A stretch of DNA of 64,000 nucleotides from JAJEAO01 sp963667635 (GTDB lineage Bacteria; Acidobacteriota; Vicinamibacteria; Marinacidobacterales; Marinacidobacteraceae). Below are positions 8,995-19,894 of this stretch, in pieces; the stretch's first letter is position 1, and each line of letters begins with the position of its first letter. Below the pieces are notes generated by a model that did no database searches, was not told the origin of the DNA, and saw nothing but the letters and a program-made list of their open reading frames with translations. A program made the translations under genes and the position numbers. The stretch covers positions 3,100,001 through 3,164,000 of the forward strand of contig OZ246946.1 in NCBI GenBank assembly GCA_965232015.1, in the 5' to 3' direction.

Positions 8995-10592
8995 TCAGGA
9001 GACGTCCGGGATCATGATCGGGGGCACGTGGAGCATGGAAATCTCGGCCGATTGCCCCAGGTCGCTCCGCGCCATGGCGATCGCCTCGGTGACGTTTTCG
9101 GCGCTCTCCCAGCCGAGGATCTCGGGCACGTGCTGGTTCTCGGCTCCGGCGACGATGATCCGCCCCACGTGCTGCCGGCCGTTTTCTCCCCAGTACCACA
9201 TGAAGAAGGGGTGGGCGCCGTGGTAGGCGTTGCCGTCGCGGTACATCTGGACGTAGGAGGGGTTGTTCGCGAATTCCTCCTCGTAGCGCTCCCGGAGAAC
9301 GAACGGATCCCGGGTCTCGGGGAGCAGCCGGTGGAAGAACTCGATGTAGCTGGGGTGGAACTCGGCGTCGAACTCGTCGCGGCAGGGGTGGACGAGGATG
9401 AGCGCCCCGCCCTTCCGGATGAGCGGCTTGCCCCGGTAGAGGTTGAAGAGATACCCGGGCCCCATGACCTGCACCAGCAGCGGGTTCAGGATCGAGTTCA
9501 CGTTGTAGGGGGAGATGTAGGGGATGCCGCAGAGCAGGATGTCGCACTGGCCCTCGACCGGGACCGCGTACTGCTCGAAGGAGCGGGCGAGGGTCCGGTC
9601 GTGGACCGGCTCGGTGCGGCCGGCGTAGCAGCCGATCAACTCGAACGCGCCGGGGATGGAGTGGAGGAACTTGCGTTTGGCGGCGGGCGGCAGCCGGTCC
9701 ATGCTCCAGCGGGTGGCGGCCATCTTGAGCCGGTCGAGGTCGGTGAAGTCGTCCTCGTTCTTCGCGAGGAACGCGAGCGGATCGGAGTACATCCGGTTGT
9801 TCAGGACCGTCTCGATATGGAAGACATTGAGATGCTCGTCCACCAGCTTGCCCATCCGGTCCACCTTGTGGCTGAGCGCCGAGCGCGCCGGATCCATGTA
9901 GCCATCCGAGTCGCGGATCGTCTGGGGCTCGTGGTGCGGGCGAAGGCTCTGGTAGTCGCACAGACCAACGGTCACCGACTTGTGGCCTCCGTCCATGGGG
10001 ACCAGATTGATGTTCAGATAGATGACGAGGTCGCTCTCGGCGGCCCGGCGGTTGATCCGGACCGGCTCGTGGTGGCGCGTCTCCCGATCGCGACGATGCC
10101 GCCGGGGTCCTCGGCGTCGTGGTTCGTGTAACGCGACGGATAGAACGCCTTGTGGATCTCGGGCCCCACCATCCGCTTCATCTCGGCCTCGGTCATCTTG
10201 CGGTGGAGCGAGTTGGCGATGATGAGGTGCACGTCGTCCACGCCGTGATCGGAGAGCAGCTCGAGCACGACTTCGAGCGCCGTCTGGCGGATGTCGGGGG
10301 TCGCCATCGGCGGCAGCGGCAGGCTGATGTCGTCGAGCGCGATGGTCACCCGCATCCCGGGGCGGAGCTGGGCGTGGAGCGGATCGCAGCCGAGCGGGTG
10401 GTTCAGGGCGTGGCGGATCGCGCCGCGGGGGTTCGGCAGGCCGCGGATCGGCGGCGGCGGGTAGATGACCCGGGTGCCGACCGGCAGGTGCTCTTCGAGA
10501 AACCCCTCGCCGTTGTGGAGGACGCGGGCCGCCGAATCCTTCTCGATGAAGACGATGTCGGGGTCGCTCTTGTAGCGGAGCCTGGGGGTCAT
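8995..10592 (-). CDS. DUF2088 (LarA-like N-terminal) protein, broken by a one-base frameshift
   Basis: The N-terminal part (10592 down to about 10085) has the DUF2088/LarA N-terminal features: PPPIRGLPNPRGAIRHAL, VTIALDDISLPLPPM and IANSLHRKMTEAE. From about 10085 the homologous sequence continues in another frame (ETRHHEPVRINRRAAESDLV and onward) to the stop at 8995-8997. Restoring one G in the GGG of 10083-10086 (minus strand) gives IGETRHHEP and joins both halves into ~532 residues. LarA relatives are nickel-dependent racemases, but this subgroup has no assigned reaction. The stop is 5 bp before the ElbD-like gene, so the two are tightly coupled. A DUF2088 gene also neighbours elbD in myxobacteria, as I recall. 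It is either a real pseudogene or an assembly error. Confidence 0.82.
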
Positions 10593-10649
10593 CAGGTTTC
10601 CTTCGAGGGGTCTTTTCGCCGGGGAGGGGGCGAGGGTCTCTGCCTGGGG

Positions 10650-11363
10650 TCAGGCGGGCGGGCCCGGCGACCGGCGACGCAGGTCGATCACCGGCCAGTC
10701 GTGGCGGCGGGCGGTGCTCCGGAGCCGGGCGTCGGGGTTGGCGGCGGTGGGATGGCCGACGACGCTGAGCATCGGCAGGTCGGACATGCTGTCCGCGTAG
10801 GCGTAGGAGTCGTTCAGCGACAGGCCCTCGCGTTCGGCGTACTCGCGCATCCAGAGCGCCTTGGTGGCGCCGGCGAGGACCGGCGGGGAGAGGCGGCCGG
10901 TGGCGCGGCCATCCACGAACTCGAGTCGGTTGGCGACGAACTCGGTGATGCCGAGGTCGGCGAGGAGGGGACGGATCGAGACTTCGAGAGCCCCGGTCAC
11001 GACGACCGGCTGGAGCCCGGCCCGGCGGGACTGCGCGATCAGGTCGCGGGTCCCGGGGAAGATCGCCGGACGGATCACGTTCTCGTGGAGTTCGTCGGCG
11101 AGGTAACGGAGGCGGTCGTAGGACTGGTTCCGGTACCACTTGAAGAAGAGGTCGTTGAAGACCTTGCGGCTGTAGAGATCGGTGGCGAAGAACAGCGGCG
11201 CTCCGGCGGCGGTGGCGGCGAAGGAGCGGACGCTCCGCAGCAGGCCCTGGTCGTTTCTCGCGTACCACGCCAGCACGTGGACCAGATTCGTGCGGATGAG
11301 GGTGCCGTCGAGGTCGTAGAAGGCGGCCGCCGTGGGGCGGGCGGGCGGGGCGTCGGGAGTCAT
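10650..11363 (-). CDS. HAD superfamily IB phosphatase, first gene of the ether-lipid-like operon
   Basis: This 237-residue HAD-family hydrolase has AAFYDLDGTLIRTN at its N-terminus (nucleophile DxDGT). The second motif is VVTGALE, and the last motif is AYADSMSDLPML, the DSxxD metal-binding loop of subfamily IB (phosphoserine-phosphatase-like). It probably removes phosphate from a small or lipid phosphate. The start at ATG 11361-11363 places the nucleophile within ~20 residues; a longer frame exists but would reach into the divergent fabH promoter region. It lies 57 bp upstream of the DUF2088 gene on the same strand and is the probable operon leader. A lysophosphatidate or alkyl-glycerophosphate phosphatase role is an inference from context. 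Confidence 0.85.
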   Translation of the reverse strand: MTPDAPPARPTAAAFYDLDGTLIRTNLVHVLAWYARNDQGLLRSVRSFAATAAGAPLFFATDLYSRKVFNDLFFKWYRNQSYDRLRYLADELHENVIRPAIFPGTRDLIAQSRRAGLQPVVVTGALEVSIRPLLADLGITEFVANRLEFVDGRATGRLSPPVLAGATKALWMREYAEREGLSLNDSYAYADSMSDLPMLSVVGHPTAANPDARLRSTARRHDWPVIDLRRRSPGPPA

Positions 11364-11467
11364 TTCGAGGAGCGCCGCTCCAAACCGGGCGCTGGGGTCC
11401 GGCAGATTATCGCCGGGTGGCTTAGAGTTCCCGCCCGGTCGGCCATGTTGCACTCGGAGCTCTCCTC

Positions 11468-12505
11468 TTGATCCAGCCCGCGGGCCCGGCGGTGCGTCGG
11501 GTCGCGATCACTTCCGTCGGGGCGTGCCTCCCGGATCGAGTGCTCACCAACGCGCACTTCGAGGAGCTGGTGGAGACATCGGATGAGTGGATCGTGGCGC
11601 GCACCGGGATCCGGGAGCGGCGCCGCGTCGAGCCCGGGACCGGGTGCTCGTTCCTCGCGTCGCGGGCCGCCCGGGACGCGCTCGACCGCCGCGGGATCAC
11701 CGCGGACGAGGTGGACCTGATCGTGGTCGCCACGGTGACGCCGGACATGAGTTTTCCCGCCACCGCGTGCCTGGTGCAGGACGACATCGGCGCCAGTCGG
11801 GCGTGGGGCTTCGACCTGTCGGCGGCGTGCAGCGGGTTCACCTTCGCGCTCGGCGCGACCACCCAGTTCGTCGCCAGCGGCGCCGCCGACCGGGCGCTCG
11901 TGATCGGCGCCGACGTGATGACCTCGATCACCGACTACGAGGACCGGACAACGTGCATCCTGTTCGGGGACGCGGCGGGGGCGGTGCTGCTCGAGCCGGC
12001 GGAGGAGGACGAGGGAATCGTCGGGTTCAATAACAAGGTGGACGGTTCGGGGCGGGATCTCCTCTACATGCGCTCCGGAGGCAGCCTCCGGCCGCCGTCA
12101 CACGAGACGGTGGACCGTCGCGAGCACTTCGTCCGCCAGGAGGGCCGCGAGGTGTTCCGGTTCGCGGTCCGCAGCTCGACGCAGGCCGCGGAGGAGCTGC
12201 TCGACGAGACCGGACTGACCCGGGACGACGTGTCCTTCCTCGTGTGCCACCAGGCGAACGCCCGGATCATTGATGCGATCGCCAAGCGGCTCCGGCTGCC
12301 TCCCGAGCAGGTCGTCAAGACGGTCCACAAGTACGGGAACACGACCGCCGCCTCGATTCCGACCGCGCTTCGGGACGCCATCGATCGCGACGCGGTGAAG
12401 CCGGGGGATCTCCTGCTGTTCAGCTCGGTGGGGGCGGGGTTGACGATCGGCACCGCGCTGGTGCGCTGGGGGGGCGAGCGGCTTGCCGCCGGGTCGCCGG
12501 CCTGA
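11468..12505 (+). CDS. 3-oxoacyl-ACP synthase III (FabH-type beta-ketoacyl synthase)
   Basis: This 345-residue thiolase-fold condensing enzyme has the FabH catalytic triad. The cysteine is in AACSGF (~121), the histidine in CHQANARI (~260) and the asparagine in KYGNTTAAS (~290). The opening VGACLPDRVLTN and TSDEWIVARTGI are also typical of KAS III, which condenses acyl-CoA with malonyl-ACP to start fatty-acid chains. TTG 11468 is used because a GGAG lies about 9 bp upstream and no closer ATG or GTG fits. It is divergent from the HAD/DUF2088/ElbD-like operon across ~105 bp, which suggests a second or dedicated FabH for that lipid pathway. The chromosomal housekeeping fabH may be elsewhere. Confidence 0.9.
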   Translation: MIQPAGPAVRRVAITSVGACLPDRVLTNAHFEELVETSDEWIVARTGIRERRRVEPGTGCSFLASRAARDALDRRGITADEVDLIVVATVTPDMSFPATACLVQDDIGASRAWGFDLSAACSGFTFALGATTQFVASGAADRALVIGADVMTSITDYEDRTTCILFGDAAGAVLLEPAEEDEGIVGFNNKVDGSGRDLLYMRSGGSLRPPSHETVDRREHFVRQEGREVFRFAVRSSTQAAEELLDETGLTRDDVSFLVCHQANARIIDAIAKRLRLPPEQVVKTVHKYGNTTAASIPTALRDAIDRDAVKPGDLLLFSSVGAGLTIGTALVRWGGERLAAGSPA

Positions 12506-12542
12506 AGCCAGCCTCGCCGCCATCCCGACCTCCTTTCCGAGC

Positions 12543-14632
<2,090 letters not shown>

Positions 14633-14636
<4 letters not shown>

Positions 14637-16174
14637 ACTACCCGCGGCGCTTTCGGGATGCGAGCCGGAGTCGCTGCGGCTGGGCCCCGGCGGTGCTTCT
14701 CCTCGCCGCCTGCAGCCCCGAGCCGACCGTTGAAGAGGCCGTGACCCGGCCGCCCAACGTGCTGTTCATCTCGGTGGACGATCTGAACGACTGGATCGAA
14801 CCGCTCGGAGGACATCCGCAGGCGCGGACGCCCCATCTGTCGCGGCTGGCCGACGAGGGCGTGCTCTTCACCCGAGCCATGACTCCGTCGCCTTCGTGCA
14901 ACCCGTCCCGCACTGCCCTTCTGACCGGAACGCACACCTACACGTCGGGCATGTACTCCAACTACCAGTGGTGGCGCGAGGTGTTGCCCGACGCGGTAAC
15001 GCTTCCCCGGTACTTCGGAGACAACGGGTACTGGGCGGCGGGCGCCGGCAAGATCTTCCACAACAACCAGCCCGACCCCCGCTCCTGGGACGACTACTTT
15101 CCCTCGCTCGAGGAGCACATGCCGTCGTCGCCACGTCCCCCGGGGGAGGGGACGGCGAACATGCCGGCCTTTCCGGAGATGTACGGCGCGTTCGACTGGG
15201 CGCCCCTCGACGCCACCGACGAGGAGATGGGCGACTACCGGTCGGTCGCGTGGGCCATCGAACAGTTGGAGCGCCCGCACGAGAGGCCGTTCTTCCTCGC
15301 GGTCGGCATCTATCGTCCACACCTGCCCTGGTACGTCCCGCGGGAGTACTTCGAGATGTTTCCCCTCGACGAGATCCAGATTCCCCGGCGTCTCGAGAAC
15401 GACCTCGACGATGTCCCCGAGCGCGGGGTCGAGATCGCCCATCGGGGCGGCAACTACCACGAGCAGGTTCTCGCGGCCGAGCAGTGGCGCCCGGCGGTGC
15501 AGGGCTACCTGGCTTCGGTCGCCTTCGCCGACGCGATGGTCGGCAGGCTTCTCGACGCGCTGGACCGGAGCCCGTACGCCGAAAACACGATCGTGGTTCT
15601 CTGGTCGGACCACGGCTGGCAGTTCGGGGAGAAGGAGCACTGGCGGAAGTTCGCGCTCTGGGACAACCTCACCCGCGTCGTCCTGATGTTCCGGGTTCCC
15701 CCGGGGACGATCGGCCTGCCGAACGGGACTCCGGCCGGGGCGGTTTCCGGGAGGACGGTCTCGCTGCTCGACCTCTATCCGACGCTGGTGGAGCTCGCCG
15801 GGCTCCCGGCGAAGGCCGGGCTCGACGGCCGGAGTCTCGCGCCTCTGCTCCGGGATCCGGACGCCGCCTGGGATCGGCCGGTCATCAGCACCTATCAGTT
15901 CGGGGAGTATTCGGTCCGCGGCGAGCGCTTTCATTACCTCCACTACGTGGATGGAAGCGAGGAGCTCTACGACCTCGACGCCGACCCGGAGGAGTGGACC
16001 AACCTCGCCGCGGATCCCGGCTACGCTGCGGAGAAAGCCCGGCTCCGCGCGCTTCTGCCAACCGACCCGGCTCCGTTCGTCGAGACCGACTACCCGCTCA
16101 TGCCCCACCATATTCCGCCGCTGCGAGGGCTCGACGACTACCTCCAGCGCAAGACGTCCGGCGCCCGGCGGTAA
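14633..16174 (+). CDS. Lipoprotein sulfatase (arylsulfatase / iduronate-sulfatase-like)
   Basis: This 513-residue alkaline-phosphatase-fold sulfatase has a lipoprotein signal peptide (APAVLLLAAC, lipobox cysteine at 27). PPNVLFISVDDLNDW holds the metal-binding aspartates at 49-50, and the active-site motif C89-N-P-S-R has its cysteine converted to formylglycine in family members. IVVLWSDHGWQFGEKEHW supplies the second metal ligand set. The iduronate-2-sulfatase/choline-sulfatase-like layout implies sulfate ester hydrolysis outside the cytoplasm, possibly from sulfated polysaccharides. GTG 14633 overlaps the upstream stop as GTGA, whereas an alternative GTG 14615 would only add six residues. 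An anaerobic or aerobic formylglycine-generating enzyme is needed but is not in this window. Confidence 0.9.
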
Positions 16175-16308
16175 CCGGCGCGCCGGCCGGGGGCCGCGCC
16201 GGCTGAGCGCTCGGCGGGGCGCCAACGGGTCGGAACCTGACCCCCGCGGCGCGACCGCCGGCGTCGTGGTAAACATGGGAGGTCTCGCCGCGCGGCGGGA
16301 AGTGAACC

Positions 16309-17595
16309 ATGAAGCTGCGGAGCGTCCGGATCGAGAACTTCCGGGCGATCCGCGAGCTGGAGCTCGACCTCCATCCCCAGCTCACGGTCCTTCACGGAGC
16401 GAACGCCCACGGCAAGACGAGCGTCCTCCGCGCGATCGCGGTGGGCCTCGGCGCCATCCCGTCCCGGCTGCCGGAGGTGCGGGGCGTGAACTTCGCCCGG
16501 ACGGACCCGCGGAGGGGCCACGGCCCCACGCTGGTGACGCTCACCCCGGTGAAGGGCGAGCCGTGGTCGCGCTATCGGAGCAACGGCCCGCCCAGTCTGT
16601 TCGCGGCCCCCCGGGCATCTACCGGCTGGCTGAACCGGTATCTGGACCGGATCGTGGAGGCCGATCGCAACGGCGACCCCCTTGACCTCCCGATCGTGGC
16701 GAGCTACGGCACCGAGCGAGCCGTGCTGGATGTTCCCCTGCGTCGGCGGAACTTCCCCCGGGACTTTCCCCGCTTCTCGGCGCTCGATGGAGCTCTCCTC
16801 GCGCGCGCCAACTTCCGCAAGCTGTTCCAGTGGTTCTACTTCAAGGAGAACGAGGAGCTGAGGGATCAAAGAGACCGTCGTGACTTCGATTTCCGGCGTC
16901 GCGACCTGTCGGCCGTTCGCGAGGCCATCTCGAGGATGCTCGGTGATCTCTCGGAGCCGCGGATTCAGACGAGTCCGCTGCGGTTCGAGCTGGACTACCG
17001 CCTGAACGGCGAAGCTCGGCCGATCAACCTGCTGGAGCTGAGCGGGGGCTACCAGGCCGTGCTGGCGCTGAGCGCTGACCTCGCATGGCGGATGGCGCAG
17101 GGGAACCCGCATCAGGAGGACCCGCTCACCTCGTCGGCGATCGTCCTCATCGACGAGGTGGACCTCCACCTGCATCCCCGGTGGCAGCAGCGCATCCTGA
17201 CCGACCTGCTACAGGCCTTCCCCAACGCGCAGTTCATCGTCTCCACCCACAGCCCCCAGGTCCTGACCACGGTCAGACCGGAGCAGATCATCCAGGTCGC
17301 GCGCGACGGCGCCGATATCGTCGCCGAACAGCCGGTCGTCCCCACGTACGGAGCCGAAGCCGGAGCCGTGCTCGAGAGCGCCATGGGTGTGGAGGAGCGG
17401 CCGCCGCAGAACGAGTTCACTCGGCTTCTGCGCGGCTACACGAGTCTGATCGCCGATGGCGAGGGCGAGGCAGGACCGGCGCGCGAGTTGCGGCGGCGGC
17501 TGGACGAGCTGTCGAAGCGCGATCCTGCGCTCTATCGGGCGAACATGGAGATGAGGAAACAACAGGTTCTTCGCGAGATCGCAGCCAGCCGTTGA
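16309..17595 (+). CDS. RecF/SMC-type AAA ATPase resembling the Septu PtuA ATPase
   Basis: This 428-residue ABC/RecF-type ATPase has Walker A GANAHGKTS at 30-38 after KLRSVRIENFRAI. The signature-like LLELSGGYQ lies near 241, and the Walker B region IVLIDEVDLHLHPRWQQ lies near 278. The H-loop STHSPQV follows. The C-terminal ~100 residues (TYGAEAGAVLESAMGVEERP, then a charged helical tail) match the tail usually seen in PtuA-like ATPases of Septu and related defence systems. In those systems an HNH nuclease follows, but here only a 23-codon frame starts in the ATPase stop (TTGA overlap at 17592). The next full gene is a YwgA/Panacea-like protein. A defence role is an inference. Confidence 0.85.
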   Translation: MKLRSVRIENFRAIRELELDLHPQLTVLHGANAHGKTSVLRAIAVGLGAIPSRLPEVRGVNFARTDPRRGHGPTLVTLTPVKGEPWSRYRSNGPPSLFAAPRASTGWLNRYLDRIVEADRNGDPLDLPIVASYGTERAVLDVPLRRRNFPRDFPRFSALDGALLARANFRKLFQWFYFKENEELRDQRDRRDFDFRRRDLSAVREAISRMLGDLSEPRIQTSPLRFELDYRLNGEARPINLLELSGGYQAVLALSADLAWRMAQGNPHQEDPLTSSAIVLIDEVDLHLHPRWQQRILTDLLQAFPNAQFIVSTHSPQVLTTVRPEQIIQVARDGADIVAEQPVVPTYGAEAGAVLESAMGVEERPPQNEFTRLLRGYTSLIADGEGEAGPARELRRRLDELSKRDPALYRANMEMRKQQVLREIAASR

Positions 17596-17663
17596 AACGC
17601 ATCCGTGGCGTCGACGGCCTCGAGGCCTTCCTGAACCGATCCACCGAGTCCTCGCCATCTTGA
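17592..17663 (+). CDS. Possible 23-residue remnant frame overlapping the ATPase stop
   Basis: TTG 17592 overlaps the ATPase stop as TTGA and opens a 23-codon frame beginning KRIRGVDGLEAFLNR, stopping at 17661-17663. Position and opening pattern (basic residues, then a short helix) are what one would expect for the start of a PtuB-like HNH protein, but nothing resembling an HNH motif follows before the next gene. It may be the stub of a deleted nuclease gene or chance. Confidence 0.25.
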   Translation: MKRIRGVDGLEAFLNRSTESSPS

Positions 17664-17721
17664 GTCAGCGGACGGACCAATCCGCACGGCATCGGCGGTG
17701 CGGCGTTAGACTCGCTCGCCC

Positions 17722-18384
17722 ATGCGCCGTAGTGAACTCATCCTGGCCGCGATGGCGCCAGCCGGGACCCGCGGATGGTTCGATCCAGCGCGAATCCAGC
17801 AACTGCTGTTCCTGATCGACATCGAGACCCTCTCCACCTTCGTCGGGACCGCCTTCCGGTTCGATGTGGACGAATGGGGACCCGTGGATCCCCAAGTGTG
17901 CTCGGATCTGCGTGACCTCACCGCCAGAGGCCAGGTCCAGATCGATCGGACGGGCGACTATGAGGTCTATGCCCTGACCCCGGCCGGGGTCGAGGAGGGG
18001 CGAGTCGTTCTGCGCCGGTTGCCTGAGTCTGTTCGGACCTTCATCAAGGCCGCCTGCCCCTGGGTGCTGACACGTACGATCCCTCAGATCCTCCGGGAGA
18101 TCCGCGCGAGGCATCCGGAGCGCGCGGCCGCCATCTCGCTCACGGTCGATCGTGGACGCGTCGACTCCTCGACCAGATCGCCGTGGCGCACTTTCCTCCG
18201 CGGAATGGGCCGCGCCGTGTACTTTCACCGGACGCAATCCGTTCATGCGCTGGGCGAGAGCGGCGCCGATCTGGATGGGGCCGCGATCGGGGCGGATTGG
18301 ATCGCCGTCGGCCGAGCACTCGAGGATGCGATCGCCGCCCGAGGCCCGGCACCACCCTTTCCGGCACGGGCCGCGGGCCGCTAG
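17722..18384 (+). CDS. YwgA/Panacea-like winged-helix protein of unknown function
   Basis: This 220-residue protein has an N-terminal half reading ARIQQLLFLIDIE, then FRFDVDEWGPVDPQV and CSDLRDLTARGQVQI. The pattern is (K/Q)LLFLID ... (Y/W)GP(F/V)xPxVxxDLxxLxxxGxV. It occurs in the YwgA group and resembles Panacea/SocA-like antitoxin or adaptor domains. The C-terminal half (after ~140) is not recognised. A -10-like TAGACT lies only 9 bp before the ATG with no ribosome binding site, suggesting a leaderless transcript. It sits between a PtuA-like ATPase and a DUF2335 membrane protein. A toxin-antitoxin or defence-accessory role is conceivable but unproven. Confidence 0.55.
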   Translation: MRRSELILAAMAPAGTRGWFDPARIQQLLFLIDIETLSTFVGTAFRFDVDEWGPVDPQVCSDLRDLTARGQVQIDRTGDYEVYALTPAGVEEGRVVLRRLPESVRTFIKAACPWVLTRTIPQILREIRARHPERAAAISLTVDRGRVDSSTRSPWRTFLRGMGRAVYFHRTQSVHALGESGADLDGAAIGADWIAVGRALEDAIAARGPAPPFPARAAGR

Positions 18385-18399
18385 AAGGCCGAAGGCCGC

Positions 18400-18909
18400 G
18401 TGGGTCGCCGGTCAACGCGCCGCCGTAACGCCCGAAGAGGGAAGGCCAAGGCCGAAGGCCGGCTCCCGGAGACGACGGTGAACCACAGGCTTCAGAGGGC
18501 CGTTGAGCCCACGGAGGCCCTCGACGACGCGACTGGCAGTCGGATCGTGGCCGTTCGCGCCGAGTTTCGCGGACCTCTCCCCCCTCCCTCGATCCTGCGA
18601 GCGTACAAAGAGGCGGGGCCTGACATCCCTGAGCGGATTGTGCGGATGGCCGAACGGCAGGCCGAGGGCCGCATCAAGGTGGCCCGCCTCGAGGCGGAGG
18701 CCGATGTCCGCCTCGAAGGCCGAGGACAGATCTTCGCCTTCGTGCTTGCCCTCTCTCTCCTCGTACTAGCCGGATTCCTCGTCCACGCGGGGCGAACCGA
18801 ATTCGCGGTAACGGTGTTCCTGACCGATGCCCTTGGCCTGGTCGGGATGTTCCTTCTGTCGCGCCGTGACCGGATGCGGCCCGGGAATTCGACGACTGCC
18901 CGGGATTGA
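18400..18909 (+). CDS. DUF2335 predicted membrane protein
   Basis: This 169-residue protein has a basic N-terminus (MGRRSTRRRNARRGKAKAEG). FRGPLPPPSILRAYKEAGP and IPERIVRMAERQAEGRI are the DUF2335 signature. A helical stretch leads to RGQIFAFVLALSLLVLAGFL. Two transmembrane helices end at a short FLLSRRDRM tail. DUF2335 proteins are small, often in accessory regions, and have no known activity; small two-helix membrane proteins are common effectors of toxin or defence systems. It follows the YwgA/Panacea-like gene by 15 bp in the same direction, so the pair is likely cotranscribed, perhaps with the PtuA-like ATPase. Confidence 0.75.
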   Translation: MGRRSTRRRNARRGKAKAEGRLPETTVNHRLQRAVEPTEALDDATGSRIVAVRAEFRGPLPPPSILRAYKEAGPDIPERIVRMAERQAEGRIKVARLEAEADVRLEGRGQIFAFVLALSLLVLAGFLVHAGRTEFAVTVFLTDALGLVGMFLLSRRDRMRPGNSTTARD

Positions 18910-18985
18910 CCTCGATTTCGTCGCCAACCAGGCGCTTGGGTGGGCCGCCGGTGCGTTTCGACGCCTGCGAACCACCGGGGAGTAA

Positions 18986-19498
18986 CTACGGCTGCCGGGA
19001 GTCGTCGCTGTCCGATGCGCTGTCGTTGTTCTGGCTGCGGCGGTGGGCGAGGAGGTAACCGAGGGCGACGAGCTCGAGCGCGACTCCGGCGCCGATCATG
19101 AGCTTGGTCGGAGTGTCGAACGGATTGCGGTTGCCGTCCGCGTCCCAGCACTTGTTGTAGCCCTCGATCTGCAGACCGGCGATGTTGTCGTTCTGACCCT
19201 GGTTGCGACAGGGCACCCAGCGCCACAGGGCGGCGCCGACGAAGGCTGCCGCCCCGCTGATCGCGAAGGCGAGCGCGCTGCGCTTCTTGTCGTCGTCGCG
19301 GATTGTGCCGCTCGTGATCGTCGGCGTGTTCTGGACGCGCCACGCTCCGCTCGCGGCGGCGGCCTCCGCGACCTCGAGGAAGCTCACTTCGACCACGGGC
19401 CCCGGGTTCGCCCGGGAAGTCGGGTTGGCGCGGGCGAGCGCGGCGCTCGGCGAGATGATCAGGGCGGCGACGGTGAGCAGCACGGCGGAGCGGGTCAT
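18986..19498 (-). CDS. Secreted/membrane protein, paralogue of the gene at 19895-20371
   Basis: This 170-residue protein has an N-terminal signal peptide (MTRSAVLLTVAALIISPSAALA). A conserved middle reads SGAWRVQNTPTITSGTIRDD, then DKKRSALAFAISGAAAFVGA and LWRWVPCR. A cysteine-containing loop and a final hydrophobic helix (ALELVALGYLLAH) come before an acidic tail. ATG 19496-19498 is preceded by a strong GAAGGAG five bases upstream. The next minus-strand gene upstream (19895-20371) is clearly related in the same order of segments, so the two arose by duplication. I do not recognise the family. A small envelope protein with one or two membrane helices is the safest description. Confidence 0.7.
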   Translation of the reverse strand: MTRSAVLLTVAALIISPSAALARANPTSRANPGPVVEVSFLEVAEAAAASGAWRVQNTPTITSGTIRDDDKKRSALAFAISGAAAFVGAALWRWVPCRNQGQNDNIAGLQIEGYNKCWDADGNRNPFDTPTKLMIGAGVALELVALGYLLAHRRSQNNDSASDSDDSRQP

Positions 19499-19624
19499 GG
19501 AGTCTCCTTCGGGCCCGGACTCCGGGTCTTCGGACAAGGCGTGGTCAGGGAGGGCGGAGGCTAACGCGGAAGGGCGACGGAATCGACCCCACCGGAACGC
19601 CCGGGAACCGACCCGAGACGCGCC

Positions 19625-19890
19625 ATGCAGCCTGTGGATAGAGTCGCGTGAGCACCGAGAGTGGCCCAGTTCTCCCGGTGGGGGCGGCGCCCGGCTGACC
19701 CAGTTCTCCCGGTGGGGGCGGCGCGCGAGGGAGGAATACCGGGTGTATTCCGACCGATGCGCAACGAAGAGTGCCCCGGAGCGAAGCGGAGGGGCGCGCC
19801 AGTTCTCCCGGTGGGGGCCAGGCGGGATGCATCGCCGCTCGAGCCCCTACCGGGAGAACCGGGCCGCGTGACTTTGTCCACAGGCTGCAT
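19625..19890. repeat. 266-bp element with inverted ends, MITE-like
   Basis: The ends are inverted copies: ATGCAGCCTGTGGATAGAGT at the left (19625-) and, read on the other strand, ATGCAGCCTGTGGACAAAGT at the right (19865-19890), with an extra base before CGCG on one side. Inside are three copies of the dispersed core CCAGTTCTCCCGGTGGGGG (about 19665, 19699 and 19799), plus one diverged copy in the opposite direction near 19846. There is no coding sequence of its own. The right end stops 4 bp before the stop codon of the gene at 19895. Size and structure suit a miniature inverted-repeat element or a decayed insertion. Confidence 0.6.
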
Positions 19891-19894
19891 CGGG

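Noticed and set aside
19630..19640. CTGTGGATA as a DnaA box
   Set aside because: It is part of the inverted end of the 19625-19890 element, single on each side, and 13 kb from dnaA.
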